From Clostridia bacterium (lineage in GTDB: Bacteria; Bacillota; Clostridia; Oscillospirales; UBA644): a DNA stretch of 64,000 nucleotides. How positions within the stretch are numbered: the stretch's first letter is position 1; every line of letters begins with the position of its first letter. Below are positions 55,001 to 63,612 of the stretch, piece after piece. The notes under the pieces were generated by a model that made no database searches, had not been told where the DNA came from, and saw only the letters and a program-made list of their open reading frames with translations. Location of the stretch: the NCBI GenBank assembly GCA_017427285.1, contig JAFRTE010000007.1, forward strand, positions 1-64,000, in the 5' to 3' direction. A program made the position numbers and the translations under genes.

Positions 55001-55067
55001 AACGGTAGCGTTCATACTTTTTTAATGCTCTGTTGAGCTTTTCGGTCAAGGTGTTGACAACAAGCAT
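52005..55067 (-). CDS. GH38 alpha-mannosidase
   Basis: Large retaining alpha-mannosidase, 1020 residues, without signal peptide, so cytoplasmic. The zinc/nucleophile motifs are GHSHIDTAWLWP (about residue 247) and WEPDVFGYSAALPQIL with the catalytic Asp; a central helical domain and long beta-sandwich C-terminus follow. Likely cleaves alpha-linked mannosides taken up from host or fungal glycans. It lies between a membrane-anchored repeat protein and degV; ManA at 40131 could use the mannose after phosphorylation (inference). Confidence 0.95.
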   Translation of the reverse strand: MLVVNTLTEKLNRALKKYERYRFEDIDEVKGVTVFETPERLHHEPSQKGEPIEKGASWGDEGITAWFRCDYKIPSSMDGKRLFVGAKTNGETLWFANDIVKGVFDNNHPYVHLAKSAKKGDKYHFAFESYSGHWFPGCGIGESNPKITKGCKTFGGIFIAQEREDVRDFIFDLATILSFVKATARDKNSLRTAKAMKVLEHVFAIINGDPDETPESEWRPKLKDACAAMKPFLSSKNSKTAPTIGLVGHSHIDTAWLWPISETRRKCGRTFSSVLNLMEQNDNFIFIQSAPCHADFVRQDYPELFARIQERVKEGRWEPNGGMWVEPDCNITSGESFVRQLLVGQTFTRKYYNYSSDVLWEPDVFGYSAALPQILKGCGINYFCTTKLSWNDTNRFPYDTFIWEGIDGSSVLAHFNTIPANPTPETLISMWNDVQHKDVQEMRLAALGHGDGGGGPTYELAEYEKRVRDLEGCPKGEMTTVSKFMHKLEDTSVDLPKWFGELYLELHRGTLTSVAGVKKGNRKLEFAMRALEFVSTLGYLRGKEYPTEQLDKLWKHLLMHQFHDILPGSSIARVNDEAIAAFKEGLSAAQLLTSEKALEISEIDSNVITVFNDLSWNRKSFVLENTDKAPKGIKAQKYTDLEGVNKVYVSGADVPALGSAVYSVEKVDNSGKSPFKVNSSLTKVITPYAEVKYDKIGRISSFTDKSTGRELVKDGGSLNSLWLGEDLPNYWDNWDINPDQYLKMQLQTNLVSREVIANGELQLRIRSVWKIGEASLFTQDTVFYADSKKVDFETKVDWKEKHKLLKAGFELNVFSGTARHEIQYGYAERPTHRNLSQDRARFEVCNHKWTDISEMEFGAAILNDCKYGISVLGSDVRPTLLKSSTHPDPRGDNGVHTFTYSLLPHDAFSVESVVRPAYELNVNVTTVGGRCEIPESLIKFDSSNIIVEAVKKAENGNGVVVRFYDALGTGKKVKACVGINGIKRIVETNMLEEEKAVVSTDSSFEMYVKPFEIKTVCIEL

Positions 55068-55104
55068 ACTATATCTCCTTTAAATCAAATTTTGTATTTA
55101 TTAT

Positions 55105-58100
55105 TTAATGATTGCTTAAAATGCCTTCGCCGCTCGGTTTTTCGGAAATAATCCGCCAGTCGGAATCATCGGACGTTTTGATCATATAGACTTCAACAGA
55201 CGAAGAATCTTTATTGTAAATATACCATTTATCTGCGTTACAGTCGACCGATACCTCGGCAACCACGCAGACATAGTCAGCAGGCGATCTGTACCACGGA
55301 TCGTACCAATCATAATCGGAGGGCACTTCTGCGCATGATTTTACGGAAATTTTGGTTAGGTCGTCAAAAGCATATTCCTCTTCGCTTCGCGCGTAAGCCT
55401 CGTAAAGAAGACTGTTTGCTTTTTCGGTATCTTTTTCGTTAAGATATTCAAAGAATTTAAACAGTGTTTCGGTCGGCGTCAAACCGGAAGGAGGAATAAA
55501 CGACGGAGTTTGCTCTTCCGTTTCGGTATTAGGTTCTTCCTGTTCATTATTCTGCCCGTTCTGTTCGTTCTGATCGCTTTCCTGGATGTTTTCCGTATTT
55601 TCTTCCGGCTGATCTTCTGGCGGCTGTTCAACGATTTCAATACCAGCGCCAGGAAGTGAAGCGGAAATAATCGCAAAAGTATCGTCGCCGTTATTTTTAA
55701 GCGTATAAATCACTGTATTCGTACAGTAAAGACAGAGCGGGTCGGAATACCATTTATATGTAACGAAAGCATATCCCGAATCGTCATAATTAAGAGAAGA
55801 TACTCTCTTATATCTGGTCGGTGCGCTTATACCTTCATATGAATACATATTGGTTTCAGGGTTGTATGATGGGATATCGGATGCGTCGAATTTGTCAACG
55901 CCAAAATATTTTTTTGCGGCGGCATTCATTTCGTCAGCAGAAACCAACAGTAAAGACGAATTGTCTTCTGAGGCAGTTCCAGCGCTGTCTCGTTTACAAA
56001 GCATCAAAAGATATGCAGCAACAGCGGATCTGTTTTCAAAAGAATCAATAGAGTCGAAAACAATACCCGCAGCATCGACCCACGATGTAAATCCGTCTAC
56101 AGCGGCGACAGCAGGGTCTGAAAGAGACAATGTTTCATATTCGTCTTCAGGTATAAACGATCTGACGATCAAAGAGCCGCCGGATGATCCCACAGTAAGG
56201 ATATAATTTTTGATACCTTTTTCAAACGGTGAATCAACGGGATCTTCAACGTTCATTTTAACGGTATATACGCCGTGACCGTCGGCATTCTCTATTGTAA
56301 GGTGATTCAGCATCAGGGTTTTGATTCCGCTGTAGTCAAAAGATGAATTTCCGATCAGCCTGTTTATAGTGTCGATATCCCCCGTTCGGAGAGATTCGCA
56401 GAACAGGGCGGCGGCAGTATCAGACGATTTTTCATTTACCTTCATCAGCGAATTTACAACTTCGGAATAATCTGAGGAACAAACGAACCATCTGTCTATA
56501 TACTTGCCTTTTGAATAAAAAGTACCTGTAACATTTACAGTAGAACCGCCCTCGGAAGCGGGATACAATATCATTAAAAACTTCTCGGCGCCTTTAAATA
56601 GAATTTCGGTTTTTTCCGTTTCGGTAATCTCGGGGACGCTATCAGAAGGAATAAGGTCCAATGCGGCGAGAACGGACAGGGCATCGTCCGTTTCTTCGCT
56701 GTATTTTTCGCGGAATGAATAAGCGTCTGTAACGGTTACATCTACACCCTCGGCATTTTTCTGCAAAGCTCCGAGCTCTGTGGCAGATATAGACCATGCT
56801 TCGGTATAAAGATTTTCCTGAACATAATTTATAAGCGCGCCGGAGATGGAGGAAGGAATCCGATAGACCTGTTTTTCGTTTCCGTTTATAACGGTTACTG
56901 AATTTTTGACGGTATAAAACGAGAGCGAAAGAGAGGGAACCTTATTTATCTCGAAAACAAGGTCGGGCTCGCCGAAAAGCTCAAGAACAGGACTTTCGGT
57001 CCAGGAGGAAATACCGAGAGCGGAAAGGAAATCGGGGTGAACAGATACGATATATCCGTTCTTTTTGTATTGAACAGAGACCTGTTTTTTTTCGAATATT
57101 GAATTTGAAAGAACGGTTTTAAGAGTTGAAACGGATTCCTTGCTGTCGGTTGCCGGGTTCAGATATTCGGAAACAGCCGAGAAAACAGAGGTTGGAACGG
57201 AATAGTACACGTTTTCAAACTCTGCGACAGAATAAGTTGAATATAAATTTATAGTAAATGACTGCCCCGAGCTGATAACGATATCTGATTTAGACGGAAG
57301 TCCTGCAGGGGCGGTAAATCTGCGTTCCCATTTAGCTACGTCAAGAAGGGTATCAAGAGTAGTATCGGGCGAAAGATTAAACTCCTGACCTCCTTTTGAA
57401 AGAACGATAGTATCTTCCTCGTTAAGCTTCCCGTTAAACAGAGAAGATAGATCATTGAAATACGATTTTGCAACAAATTCGGCGCTTGCAACAGAAAGTT
57501 CTTCGACAGAGTAAACGGTGTCTGATCCGTTATACTCTATTACGCCGATATTGATTGACTTATAAACGCTGATTTTAAGTCCGTTTTTTGTATCGATAAC
57601 AACGGTAGGTTCAAAATCAGGATTTGCGCTGTCGATTTCGGTCCAATCTGAAATACCGAGAGCAGAGGAAAGCTTTGCGCCCGACGCAACGGTTTTTGAC
57701 GATCCGAGAACGTAGACCGTGATATTATCCGACGCTGAAAGGAATGCGGATGCATCCTGAGGGGAAAGATAAGAATTATCGTAAAGATATGCGGATACCG
57801 ACGGCAGAACATCCGAAGGGGCTGAATAATATCTTGATTTATCTTCATATATAATTTCAACGATTTCATTTTCGCATACAGAAAGCGTATAATTATCGTC
57901 GATATTCAAAACAAGAGATTTTTCAACATCTGCATTATAGTTAGGCAGATACTTCCATTCACTGCTTTTGAACATCTCGCTTATTATATCTTTTTGAGTT
58001 ATTATTATTTTTTTACCGTTAAAAGTACCGGTAAGAACATCTTTTTCGAACAATGCACCGAGCGCGACATTTTTATTAAGCGCACTTTCATCGTCACTGT

Positions 58101-58209
58101 TTATTTTGTTAAGATAGACTGTAAGGGCAATTATTGATGCTATAAGGATAACAGCAACGGAAATTACTATTGCAATCTGACCTGCCGAAACCGGTTTTGA
58201 TGTTTTCAT
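55105..58209 (-). CDS. Large repeat-containing membrane-anchored protein, function unknown
   Basis: A 1034-residue protein with one N-terminal membrane helix (about 11-33) and an extracellular remainder. I see five divergent repeats of about 105 residues (roughly 54-150, 163-255, 267-350, 376-468 and 490-590). The first four each have a Trp (85, 189, 294, 403), then a strand, and a Y-x-x-P/V-x-x-V/I segment; the fifth lacks that Trp. A Glu/Asn/Gln-rich linker (about 850-900) leads to a C-terminal domain that resembles NTF2-like DUF4829 folds. No family assigned. It sits between a small anchored protein and the mannosidase. Confidence 0.78.
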   Translation of the reverse strand: MKTSKPVSAGQIAIVISVAVILIASIIALTVYLNKINSDDESALNKNVALGALFEKDVLTGTFNGKKIIITQKDIISEMFKSSEWKYLPNYNADVEKSLVLNIDDNYTLSVCENEIVEIIYEDKSRYYSAPSDVLPSVSAYLYDNSYLSPQDASAFLSASDNITVYVLGSSKTVASGAKLSSALGISDWTEIDSANPDFEPTVVIDTKNGLKISVYKSINIGVIEYNGSDTVYSVEELSVASAEFVAKSYFNDLSSLFNGKLNEEDTIVLSKGGQEFNLSPDTTLDTLLDVAKWERRFTAPAGLPSKSDIVISSGQSFTINLYSTYSVAEFENVYYSVPTSVFSAVSEYLNPATDSKESVSTLKTVLSNSIFEKKQVSVQYKKNGYIVSVHPDFLSALGISSWTESPVLELFGEPDLVFEINKVPSLSLSFYTVKNSVTVINGNEKQVYRIPSSISGALINYVQENLYTEAWSISATELGALQKNAEGVDVTVTDAYSFREKYSEETDDALSVLAALDLIPSDSVPEITETEKTEILFKGAEKFLMILYPASEGGSTVNVTGTFYSKGKYIDRWFVCSSDYSEVVNSLMKVNEKSSDTAAALFCESLRTGDIDTINRLIGNSSFDYSGIKTLMLNHLTIENADGHGVYTVKMNVEDPVDSPFEKGIKNYILTVGSSGGSLIVRSFIPEDEYETLSLSDPAVAAVDGFTSWVDAAGIVFDSIDSFENRSAVAAYLLMLCKRDSAGTASEDNSSLLLVSADEMNAAAKKYFGVDKFDASDIPSYNPETNMYSYEGISAPTRYKRVSSLNYDDSGYAFVTYKWYSDPLCLYCTNTVIYTLKNNGDDTFAIISASLPGAGIEIVEQPPEDQPEENTENIQESDQNEQNGQNNEQEEPNTETEEQTPSFIPPSGLTPTETLFKFFEYLNEKDTEKANSLLYEAYARSEEEYAFDDLTKISVKSCAEVPSDYDWYDPWYRSPADYVCVVAEVSVDCNADKWYIYNKDSSSVEVYMIKTSDDSDWRIISEKPSGEGILSNH

Positions 58210-58231
58210 AACAATATCTCCGAAAGAAAAA

Positions 58232-58951
58232 TTATCCGAACATTGTTCTTATCTCGGAATAATCGGGCGCTTTCCAGTAAATAACGTCTCCGTATACGAT
58301 ATCTCTTGAAACAACTGCCATAATTTTATCTCCGTCATAAAAAGCGGCGCTGTATCTGAATACTCCACCGCCCTGTTCGTTTAGATCAGTTACCGAGGAT
58401 ATAAAATCCGATACGGCAGAAGGAAGTTTTTCGGGTGATGAGTCTATTTCAAGGTAAAGAGCCTGCTGCTCCATGCCCATAGTGTCATAGAAGCTGATAT
58501 AGCGGCAGTTATACCCTTTTTTTCTGAGATCATATTTAATAAAGTACTTTTTCATTACATCATCACGGTCTCCGCCGCTGTACTGAACAATGACCTGTTC
58601 GGATGACGTATAAATATTATAAAAAAGTGTTGAGTAAACGGTTTTGCCTGACGGGGAAACAAGAGAAACATTATAGATATTCTGTTCGAAAACTGCGCAG
58701 CGAAGGGCGTTGAGGAGCTTACGGATATTCATTATATCGTCAGCCGTGACCTTTTCGCCGAAAGAGTCAATCGATAAGTAGACGGTATCACGTGCATATG
58801 ACGTATTGCGGACAACAATGCCGTATTCGGAAAGTTTTCCGCGGACATATGCATCCCGCTTTTCGATCTCAGTTTCACAGGATGTAAAAGCAAGCCATCC
58901 GGCAATTCCTGTGATAATAATAAGATAAAGGAAAGCCTTTATAAATCTCAC
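58232..58951 (-). CDS. Small membrane-anchored protein of unknown function
   Basis: A 239-residue protein starting at GTG, with a hydrophobic N-terminal segment (about 5-23) that ends in FTSCETE; this could be a lipobox or a plain anchor. The rest is a soluble alpha/beta region with no family I recognise. First gene of a four-gene operon with the repeat protein, the mannosidase and degV; its promoter is at 58974-59002. Confidence 0.75.
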   Translation of the reverse strand: MRFIKAFLYLIIITGIAGWLAFTSCETEIEKRDAYVRGKLSEYGIVVRNTSYARDTVYLSIDSFGEKVTADDIMNIRKLLNALRCAVFEQNIYNVSLVSPSGKTVYSTLFYNIYTSSEQVIVQYSGGDRDDVMKKYFIKYDLRKKGYNCRYISFYDTMGMEQQALYLEIDSSPEKLPSAVSDFISSVTDLNEQGGGVFRYSAAFYDGDKIMAVVSRDIVYGDVIYWKAPDYSEIRTMFG

Positions 58952-58973
58952 ACCGTCACCTCACATCTTTATA

Positions 58974-59002
58974 ATTTTATCACAATTATACGTTTTAGTC
59001 AA
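58974..59002 (-). promoter_or_regulatory. sigma-A promoter of the unknown-GH38-degV operon
   Basis: On the minus strand TTGACT and TAAAAT with a 17-base spacer, 23 bases before the GTG start at 58951. Confidence 0.72.
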
Positions 59003-59080
59003 TACTTTTATAAAAAAATCAGAATAAATCAATCATTTTTTTATTAAACAACAGAGAATAATCTTTTTATAATCGGTGTA

Positions 59081-59109
59081 TTGACATCTGACTTAAAAAA
59101 GGGTATAAT
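59081..59109 (+). promoter_or_regulatory. Consensus sigma-A promoter of the M28 peptidase gene
   Basis: Perfect TTGACA and TATAAT with a 17-base spacer, followed by GGAGGG five bases before the ATG at 59158. Confidence 0.85.
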
Positions 59110-59157
59110 TCAGGCGTATATAGTTCGCAGTATCAATATACTTTCTCGGAGGGATAT

Positions 59158-60384
59158 ATGAAGGCATTCGATCAAATGTCGTTTATAAACAAAATTTACT
59201 TCCCGCGTCCCGCTGGTTCGGAAGACGAACAAAAAGCAGCCGAAATAATAATCGATACAGTAAAAATGCTTGGCGGAGATGCGATATACGAGCCGTTTGA
59301 GCTAAAAGCATTCGAAATAAAAGAAGCGTCTCTCACATCATATTCGTGCAAAAAAATGTTTGTTCCCGAAGTTACCGGATACGGAAGAACGGGCTCTACA
59401 GGTGAGGACGGTATCACGGGCGCTTTTGCATACGCAGGGACGGGAAGTGATTATGAACTTGAAGGATGTGAAGGGAAAATAGTATTTGTAAATTCAATGC
59501 ATCATGATCTATACAGACGTCTTATCGAGAAAAAAGCAGCAGCTTTTATTACTTTTGACGGTTCGGTTTTTGATGACAGGAATAAAACGGACCTGAACAC
59601 ACGCTCAATCAAAGAAAAAACCGCAAAATTCGGGGAATTGCCGGGTTTTACATTAAGGGCAGCCGACGCACTTAAACTGATAAAGATGAGCCCCGAAAAA
59701 GTAACAGCTAAGCTTATTCAGAAAGATATCACTCTTACGTCCGGAAATGTTATAGCGGATATTAAAGGTGCGGAATACGGCGAAAAAATGCTCTTTACAG
59801 CGCATTACGACAGCACTAAATTTTCCAGAGGAGCATGGGACAACGCTTCGGGATGCGCCAATCTGATGGCTCTTTACTCATACTTCAAAGAGAATAAACC
59901 CAAAAGGAGCATAAGATTTATATGGTGCGGAAGCGAGGAAGCGGGTCTGAAAGGCAGCCGAGCATTTGTTGAACGGCATAAAGATGAGCTTGAAGAATAC
60001 TCTTTCGGGGTAAATATCGACATGACGGGAACAGTAATAGGCAACGATATTGCGTGCGTTTCAGGTGATGATTCAATTAAATCGTATCTACACTACTGCG
60101 CGGCTGAAACGGGATTCCCCGTATCTTTATCGTCGGGAATATTCCCGAGCGATTCATCGTCTTTTGCGCATGCCGGTATTCCGTTTGTAGTATTTCAGCG
60201 CGGAGGACAGGGCGGAATGCACAGCAGAAACGATAAAATCGAAGTTTTATCGGAAGACTCCCTCAGAAAAACGACTGAATTTATCCGTTTTGCATCGGAA
60301 AGACTTCTGAATTCATCGAGATTCCCTATCCCGAGAACAATTCCCGAGAAAATACACGAAGAGCTTGAAAATTACTTTAAATAA
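59158..60384 (+). CDS. M28 family zinc aminopeptidase
   Basis: Cytoplasmic (no signal peptide) dizinc aminopeptidase. A PA-like insert (about 80-190) interrupts the peptidase fold. The zinc ligands appear as His in FTAHYDSTKF, Asp in GAWDNASGCANL, Glu-Glu in CGSEEAGLKGS, Asp in VNIDMTG and His in GGMHSRNDKIE. The 408 residues form a complete enzyme. Monocistronic, between a strong promoter and a strong terminator. Confidence 0.92.
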   Translation: MKAFDQMSFINKIYFPRPAGSEDEQKAAEIIIDTVKMLGGDAIYEPFELKAFEIKEASLTSYSCKKMFVPEVTGYGRTGSTGEDGITGAFAYAGTGSDYELEGCEGKIVFVNSMHHDLYRRLIEKKAAAFITFDGSVFDDRNKTDLNTRSIKEKTAKFGELPGFTLRAADALKLIKMSPEKVTAKLIQKDITLTSGNVIADIKGAEYGEKMLFTAHYDSTKFSRGAWDNASGCANLMALYSYFKENKPKRSIRFIWCGSEEAGLKGSRAFVERHKDELEEYSFGVNIDMTGTVIGNDIACVSGDDSIKSYLHYCAAETGFPVSLSSGIFPSDSSSFAHAGIPFVVFQRGGQGGMHSRNDKIEVLSEDSLRKTTEFIRFASERLLNSSRFPIPRTIPEKIHEELENYFK

Positions 60385-60389
60385 AGAAA

Positions 60390-60420
60390 AACGTGGACAC
60401 GAGGGTGTTCACGTTATTTC
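60390..60420. terminator. Bidirectional rho-independent terminator
   Basis: An 11-bp stem with one G-T pair (AACGTGGACAC with GTGTTCACGTT) around a 4-base loop, then ATTTCG on the plus side and a T-rich tail on the minus side. Shared by the convergent M28 and Nudix genes. Confidence 0.88.
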
Positions 60421-60424
60421 GTAT

Positions 60425-60874
60425 TTACTGTTTAACGGGCGCTGTTCCGAAATCATCAGACCATTCGCCGAAAAGCTCTATCGGTTTTTCGGAAAAGAAT
60501 ACGGGAAGATAAAAATCAAAATTCTGAGACAGATTTGATTTATTCAGCTCGGATTTTTTTAACCAGAACACCCTGCCCTCTTCGGTCCCGCTGATTATTT
60601 CACCGGAATAATCCGAAGTTTTAAAAAGGTATTCAACGTATCTTTCATCAGAATCTTTCTTTGCCCAGTTGATTATTCCGCAAAGGATCGGATCTTTAAC
60701 GGATAGCCCTGTTTCCTCACGCGCTTCGCGTATTGCACACGAGGTAAAGCTTTCGCCGGGCTCGACATGTCCTCCGGGAAAGCAGATACCGGGATATTTT
60801 TTTATTCTTTCGATCACAACTACTTCATCGGAATCGATGTTTTCGATCATAATCATTGTTGTAAGCTCATTCAT
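60425..60874 (-). CDS. NUDIX hydrolase
   Basis: A 149-residue Nudix pyrophosphatase with an intact Nudix box, GGHVEPGESFTSCAIREAREETGL (Gly-x5-Glu-x7-Arg-Glu-x2-Glu-Glu-x-Gly). It resembles MutT/8-oxo-dGTPase-like proteins of Firmicutes, but the substrate is not evident. The start immediately follows the VanY stop. Confidence 0.9.
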   Translation of the reverse strand: MNELTTMIMIENIDSDEVVVIERIKKYPGICFPGGHVEPGESFTSCAIREAREETGLSVKDPILCGIINWAKKDSDERYVEYLFKTSDYSGEIISGTEEGRVFWLKKSELNKSNLSQNFDFYLPVFFSEKPIELFGEWSDDFGTAPVKQ

Positions 60875-61966
60875 TTACTGCTCTGCTTCTCCGTAAAGCT
60901 CGATAAACTCTTCAAAACATATACCCTCAGACATAATAAACGAAGCATATTCAACTCCGACATATCTGTAATGCCAGGGCTCGAAAATAATCTTTGTTAT
61001 TTCGGTCTTATCTTCGGGATAGCGAAGAATAAATCCGTATTTTGCAGCGTTCGCTTTAAGCCATTTTGCCGCATCCGTATTTGCATATCCCGAATTCAGG
61101 CGCTGATACGAAGGTGTTACGACATCCATTGCAAGCCCGGTGTGATGTTCGCTTGTACCGGGAACGGCAACAATCGTTGCGGCAACTCTTCTCGCATCTT
61201 CTTTTGAGTAGCCTTCTTCAATCAGATCGTCGATTTTATTGTTAAAAAGGCGCGTCTGCAGATCTATATCACGAATTGAAGAGCATATCTGCAAGTCGAT
61301 CCCGTCTTTTTTTGCATCGGCGATCATTTGTATTGCATACGGGGCAACTCGGCTATCCAAATAATAATTACCCTGAACCTGCATTTTATCGATAGTAAAA
61401 CCGTCTGGAAGATAATGATCGGGATTGACCAGAATCATATTCCACAGAGAAGTATCGACTTTTGTTGTTCCGTCAAAGTAAACGGTTTCTTCCGATTGCG
61501 GTTCGGATTGCTGAGTATCAACCGATTGAGTTTCGGCAGACTGAATTTCGGTCGGTTGATTTTTGACTGATTCGGTTGCAGTTTCCGACGCTTCCGATTG
61601 AAGCGTTGATTCGACAGCCTCGGTTTGTGCTGACGATTGAGATTCGGTTTCTTCTGTCACATCGGGGACTGTTTCTTCCGAAACTGTTTCAGTTGCTGCG
61701 GTAGATTCGGATTCATTTGCTGATTCTGTTTCCTCGGGAACATTTAAAGCGCTTTCCGAATTTTCTCCCGAAGGAATATCGGGCTCGGTAATTACAGTAT
61801 TTTCTGTAATTTGATCATCAGTAAGAGCCGACAGATCCTCCGAAACGTCCGGCTCTCCGACAGATTTACCGTCTATTGCAGACGTTCCGACAACGAATAT
61901 TATCAGCGCAAGTCCTGCAATAATAAAGAGAACACCGACAACGGGAATCAAAAAATTCTTTTTCAT
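60875..61966 (-). CDS. M15 family D-alanyl-D-alanine carboxypeptidase (VanY-like)
   Basis: Membrane-anchored zinc carboxypeptidase that trims D-Ala from wall peptides. An N-terminal membrane helix (about 5-28) is followed by a long Ser/Thr/Glu/Gln-rich linker (about 35-165) and the VanY domain. Its zinc motifs are SEHHTGLAMDVV (Ser-x-His-x2-Gly-x-Ala-x-Asp) and FEPWHYRYVG (Glu-x-Trp-His). It probably remodels peptidoglycan; vancomycin resistance is not implied because no vanHAX genes are present. Second gene of the operon starting at 63423. Confidence 0.92.
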   Translation of the reverse strand: MKKNFLIPVVGVLFIIAGLALIIFVVGTSAIDGKSVGEPDVSEDLSALTDDQITENTVITEPDIPSGENSESALNVPEETESANESESTAATETVSEETVPDVTEETESQSSAQTEAVESTLQSEASETATESVKNQPTEIQSAETQSVDTQQSEPQSEETVYFDGTTKVDTSLWNMILVNPDHYLPDGFTIDKMQVQGNYYLDSRVAPYAIQMIADAKKDGIDLQICSSIRDIDLQTRLFNNKIDDLIEEGYSKEDARRVAATIVAVPGTSEHHTGLAMDVVTPSYQRLNSGYANTDAAKWLKANAAKYGFILRYPEDKTEITKIIFEPWHYRYVGVEYASFIMSEGICFEEFIELYGEAEQ

Positions 61967-61998
61967 ATATATTTACCGTCTGAATTTGCAATTACTGA

Positions 61999-63423
61999 TT
62001 ATTCATGGAAATAATCTTCATATTCGACGATGGTAGCGTATTCGGGAATAACATATTTATCCACAGCAGTATAATATCTTGATTCAAATGATTCAACGCA
62101 TCTGGATATGGCAACGTTTTTTTCCATCTGTGTGAACATTTCAGTCAGACCGTGCTTATGGTCGTGATAATAAATATGATCAAGATTAGTTATATCCATA
62201 AAGAACCGCGCGTCACGTTCATCATTAAAATAATTACGGATAAGGTATTCGGTAATATCTTCCTCGGTTTCAAATCCTTCAAACGGCTCGTAAATTGCAT
62301 CCAAAACAAGAGCTGAAACCTCAGGATCTCTCGCCGTTATCGGAATGGCAATGGTAAAGTCAGCAGATTCATATGACGTTGCATAGTCATAGGGATTTGA
62401 AGCACCCGGGCCGCAGGGTGCGGGAACGATACCGAAGTTATCCATTTTATAAGCGATAGAATCAGAAGAAGAAAGGACCTGATATGCATCAATTAAGGTT
62501 ATAACAGATTTGCCGTCAATAAACTGGTTATAACCAGTTTCCATATTGATATTTGCGGAAGTTGAGCCGAAAAGCCATTCTGAAACCTGATTGTATGCAT
62601 CAATAGCGTTTTGCGAGAAATAGCCGAGCGTATAGGTGCCGTCGCTGTTCATGGTAATAAAATCACAGCCGTTTGACATCGCTATGATCATAAAGAGTCT
62701 GCCGTAACCAAAACATGATCCGAACGAGTATACATATTCGTTTGTAAGAGCGTCTGTATGAGCAAATGTTTCAATACAGTTGCTGAATGTATCCCAGTTC
62801 CATTCGCCGTTTTCATAATAATCTCTCGGGTCTGTCGCAACGAGATTTGATATTTTTTTTTCATTTACGGCAAACAGATTTGAAGGAGAGTTTGACAGTC
62901 TCATAGGGTGACGGGCGGGAAGAAGACCGTAAATTGCACCGTTATACATGGTGGACATCCTCAAATATCTGTTACCCCATTTTGTTTCGTCAAATACATC
63001 GAGATTGTCAAGTCCGATCAGATCGACGAAAGCACCGGAAGGAAGGTAGTCAAGGAACCAGTATGATTCTTCAGAAATCATATCAAAAGCATACGAGCCG
63101 GCAACAACGCTGTAATATGCCTGTTCGCCCGATCTGTCAACATAATTAAAATCGATCTTACAATTATAATTATTTTCGACATCTCTGAGCCGTTTAATCG
63201 CAAGATCGCCGAATTCCGTATTGTTGATGAAAGTAAGAGTTGAGTCGGCACCTTCAAAGAAATAGTCCTTGACCATACCCATTATAAGTCTCTGACCGCC
63301 GAGATTTGCCCCTGAAGCGTCCGTATCAGATACGTATTCCGGAACAATCTCCTCCACTGCCGCGCAGGAGACGAATAATAGCGCAAAAACTAAACATAAT
63401 ACAGACGCGATAATTCTTTTCAT
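61999..63423 (-). CDS. Extracellular solute-binding lipoprotein (paralogue of 25141-26523)
   Basis: A 474-residue family-1-type solute-binding lipoprotein with a lipobox around LLFVSCAAV (Cys 20). It matches the protein at 25141-26523 in order along its length: VPEY after the lipobox, DPRDYYENGEWNWDTF, then KMDNFGIVPAPCGPG and IYEPFEGFETEEDITEYL. No permease or ATPase is adjacent. It leads an operon with vanY-like and Nudix genes. Ligand unknown; the pairing with a wall enzyme may hint at wall-derived sugars (inference). Confidence 0.82.
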   Translation of the reverse strand: MKRIIASVLCLVFALLFVSCAAVEEIVPEYVSDTDASGANLGGQRLIMGMVKDYFFEGADSTLTFINNTEFGDLAIKRLRDVENNYNCKIDFNYVDRSGEQAYYSVVAGSYAFDMISEESYWFLDYLPSGAFVDLIGLDNLDVFDETKWGNRYLRMSTMYNGAIYGLLPARHPMRLSNSPSNLFAVNEKKISNLVATDPRDYYENGEWNWDTFSNCIETFAHTDALTNEYVYSFGSCFGYGRLFMIIAMSNGCDFITMNSDGTYTLGYFSQNAIDAYNQVSEWLFGSTSANINMETGYNQFIDGKSVITLIDAYQVLSSSDSIAYKMDNFGIVPAPCGPGASNPYDYATSYESADFTIAIPITARDPEVSALVLDAIYEPFEGFETEEDITEYLIRNYFNDERDARFFMDITNLDHIYYHDHKHGLTEMFTQMEKNVAISRCVESFESRYYTAVDKYVIPEYATIVEYEDYFHE

Positions 63424-63487
63424 GATTGTCCTCCCAAGAATAAGTTAATGCAAGATATACGAGGTTTTGCTTTATACTTTATATTTT

Positions 63488-63516
63488 ATTATAACACATA
63501 AACCGTTAAATGTCAA
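63488..63516 (-). promoter_or_regulatory. Consensus sigma-A promoter of the solute-binding protein operon
   Basis: On the minus strand TTGACA and TATAAT with a 17-base spacer, divergent from the regulator promoter 36 bases away (63553). Confidence 0.85.
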
Positions 63517-63552
63517 TCTTTATTAATAATATCGTTTTTAATAATTATTTGC

Positions 63553-63581
63553 TTGACAATACCTCTCACGTATGGTATAAT
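63553..63581 (+). promoter_or_regulatory. Consensus sigma-A promoter of the DtxR-family gene
   Basis: Perfect TTGACA and TATAAT with a 17-base spacer, 31 bases before the ATG. The spacer (ACCTCTCACGTATGG) may carry an operator, but I see no clear palindrome. Confidence 0.82.
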
Positions 63582-63612
63582 CAGTATAACAACAATAAAC
63601 GGAGGTCTGAGT

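Noticed and set aside
60875-61966. Vancomycin-resistance gene cluster suggested by the VanY-like protein
   Set aside because: There are no vanH, vanA/ligase, vanX or vanRS genes; M15 carboxypeptidases are ordinary wall enzymes.
11687-63581. Every promoter found has exactly a 17-bp spacer
   Set aside because: I looked for near-consensus boxes with the optimal spacer, so this uniformity is partly a search bias and not evidence of a special promoter class.
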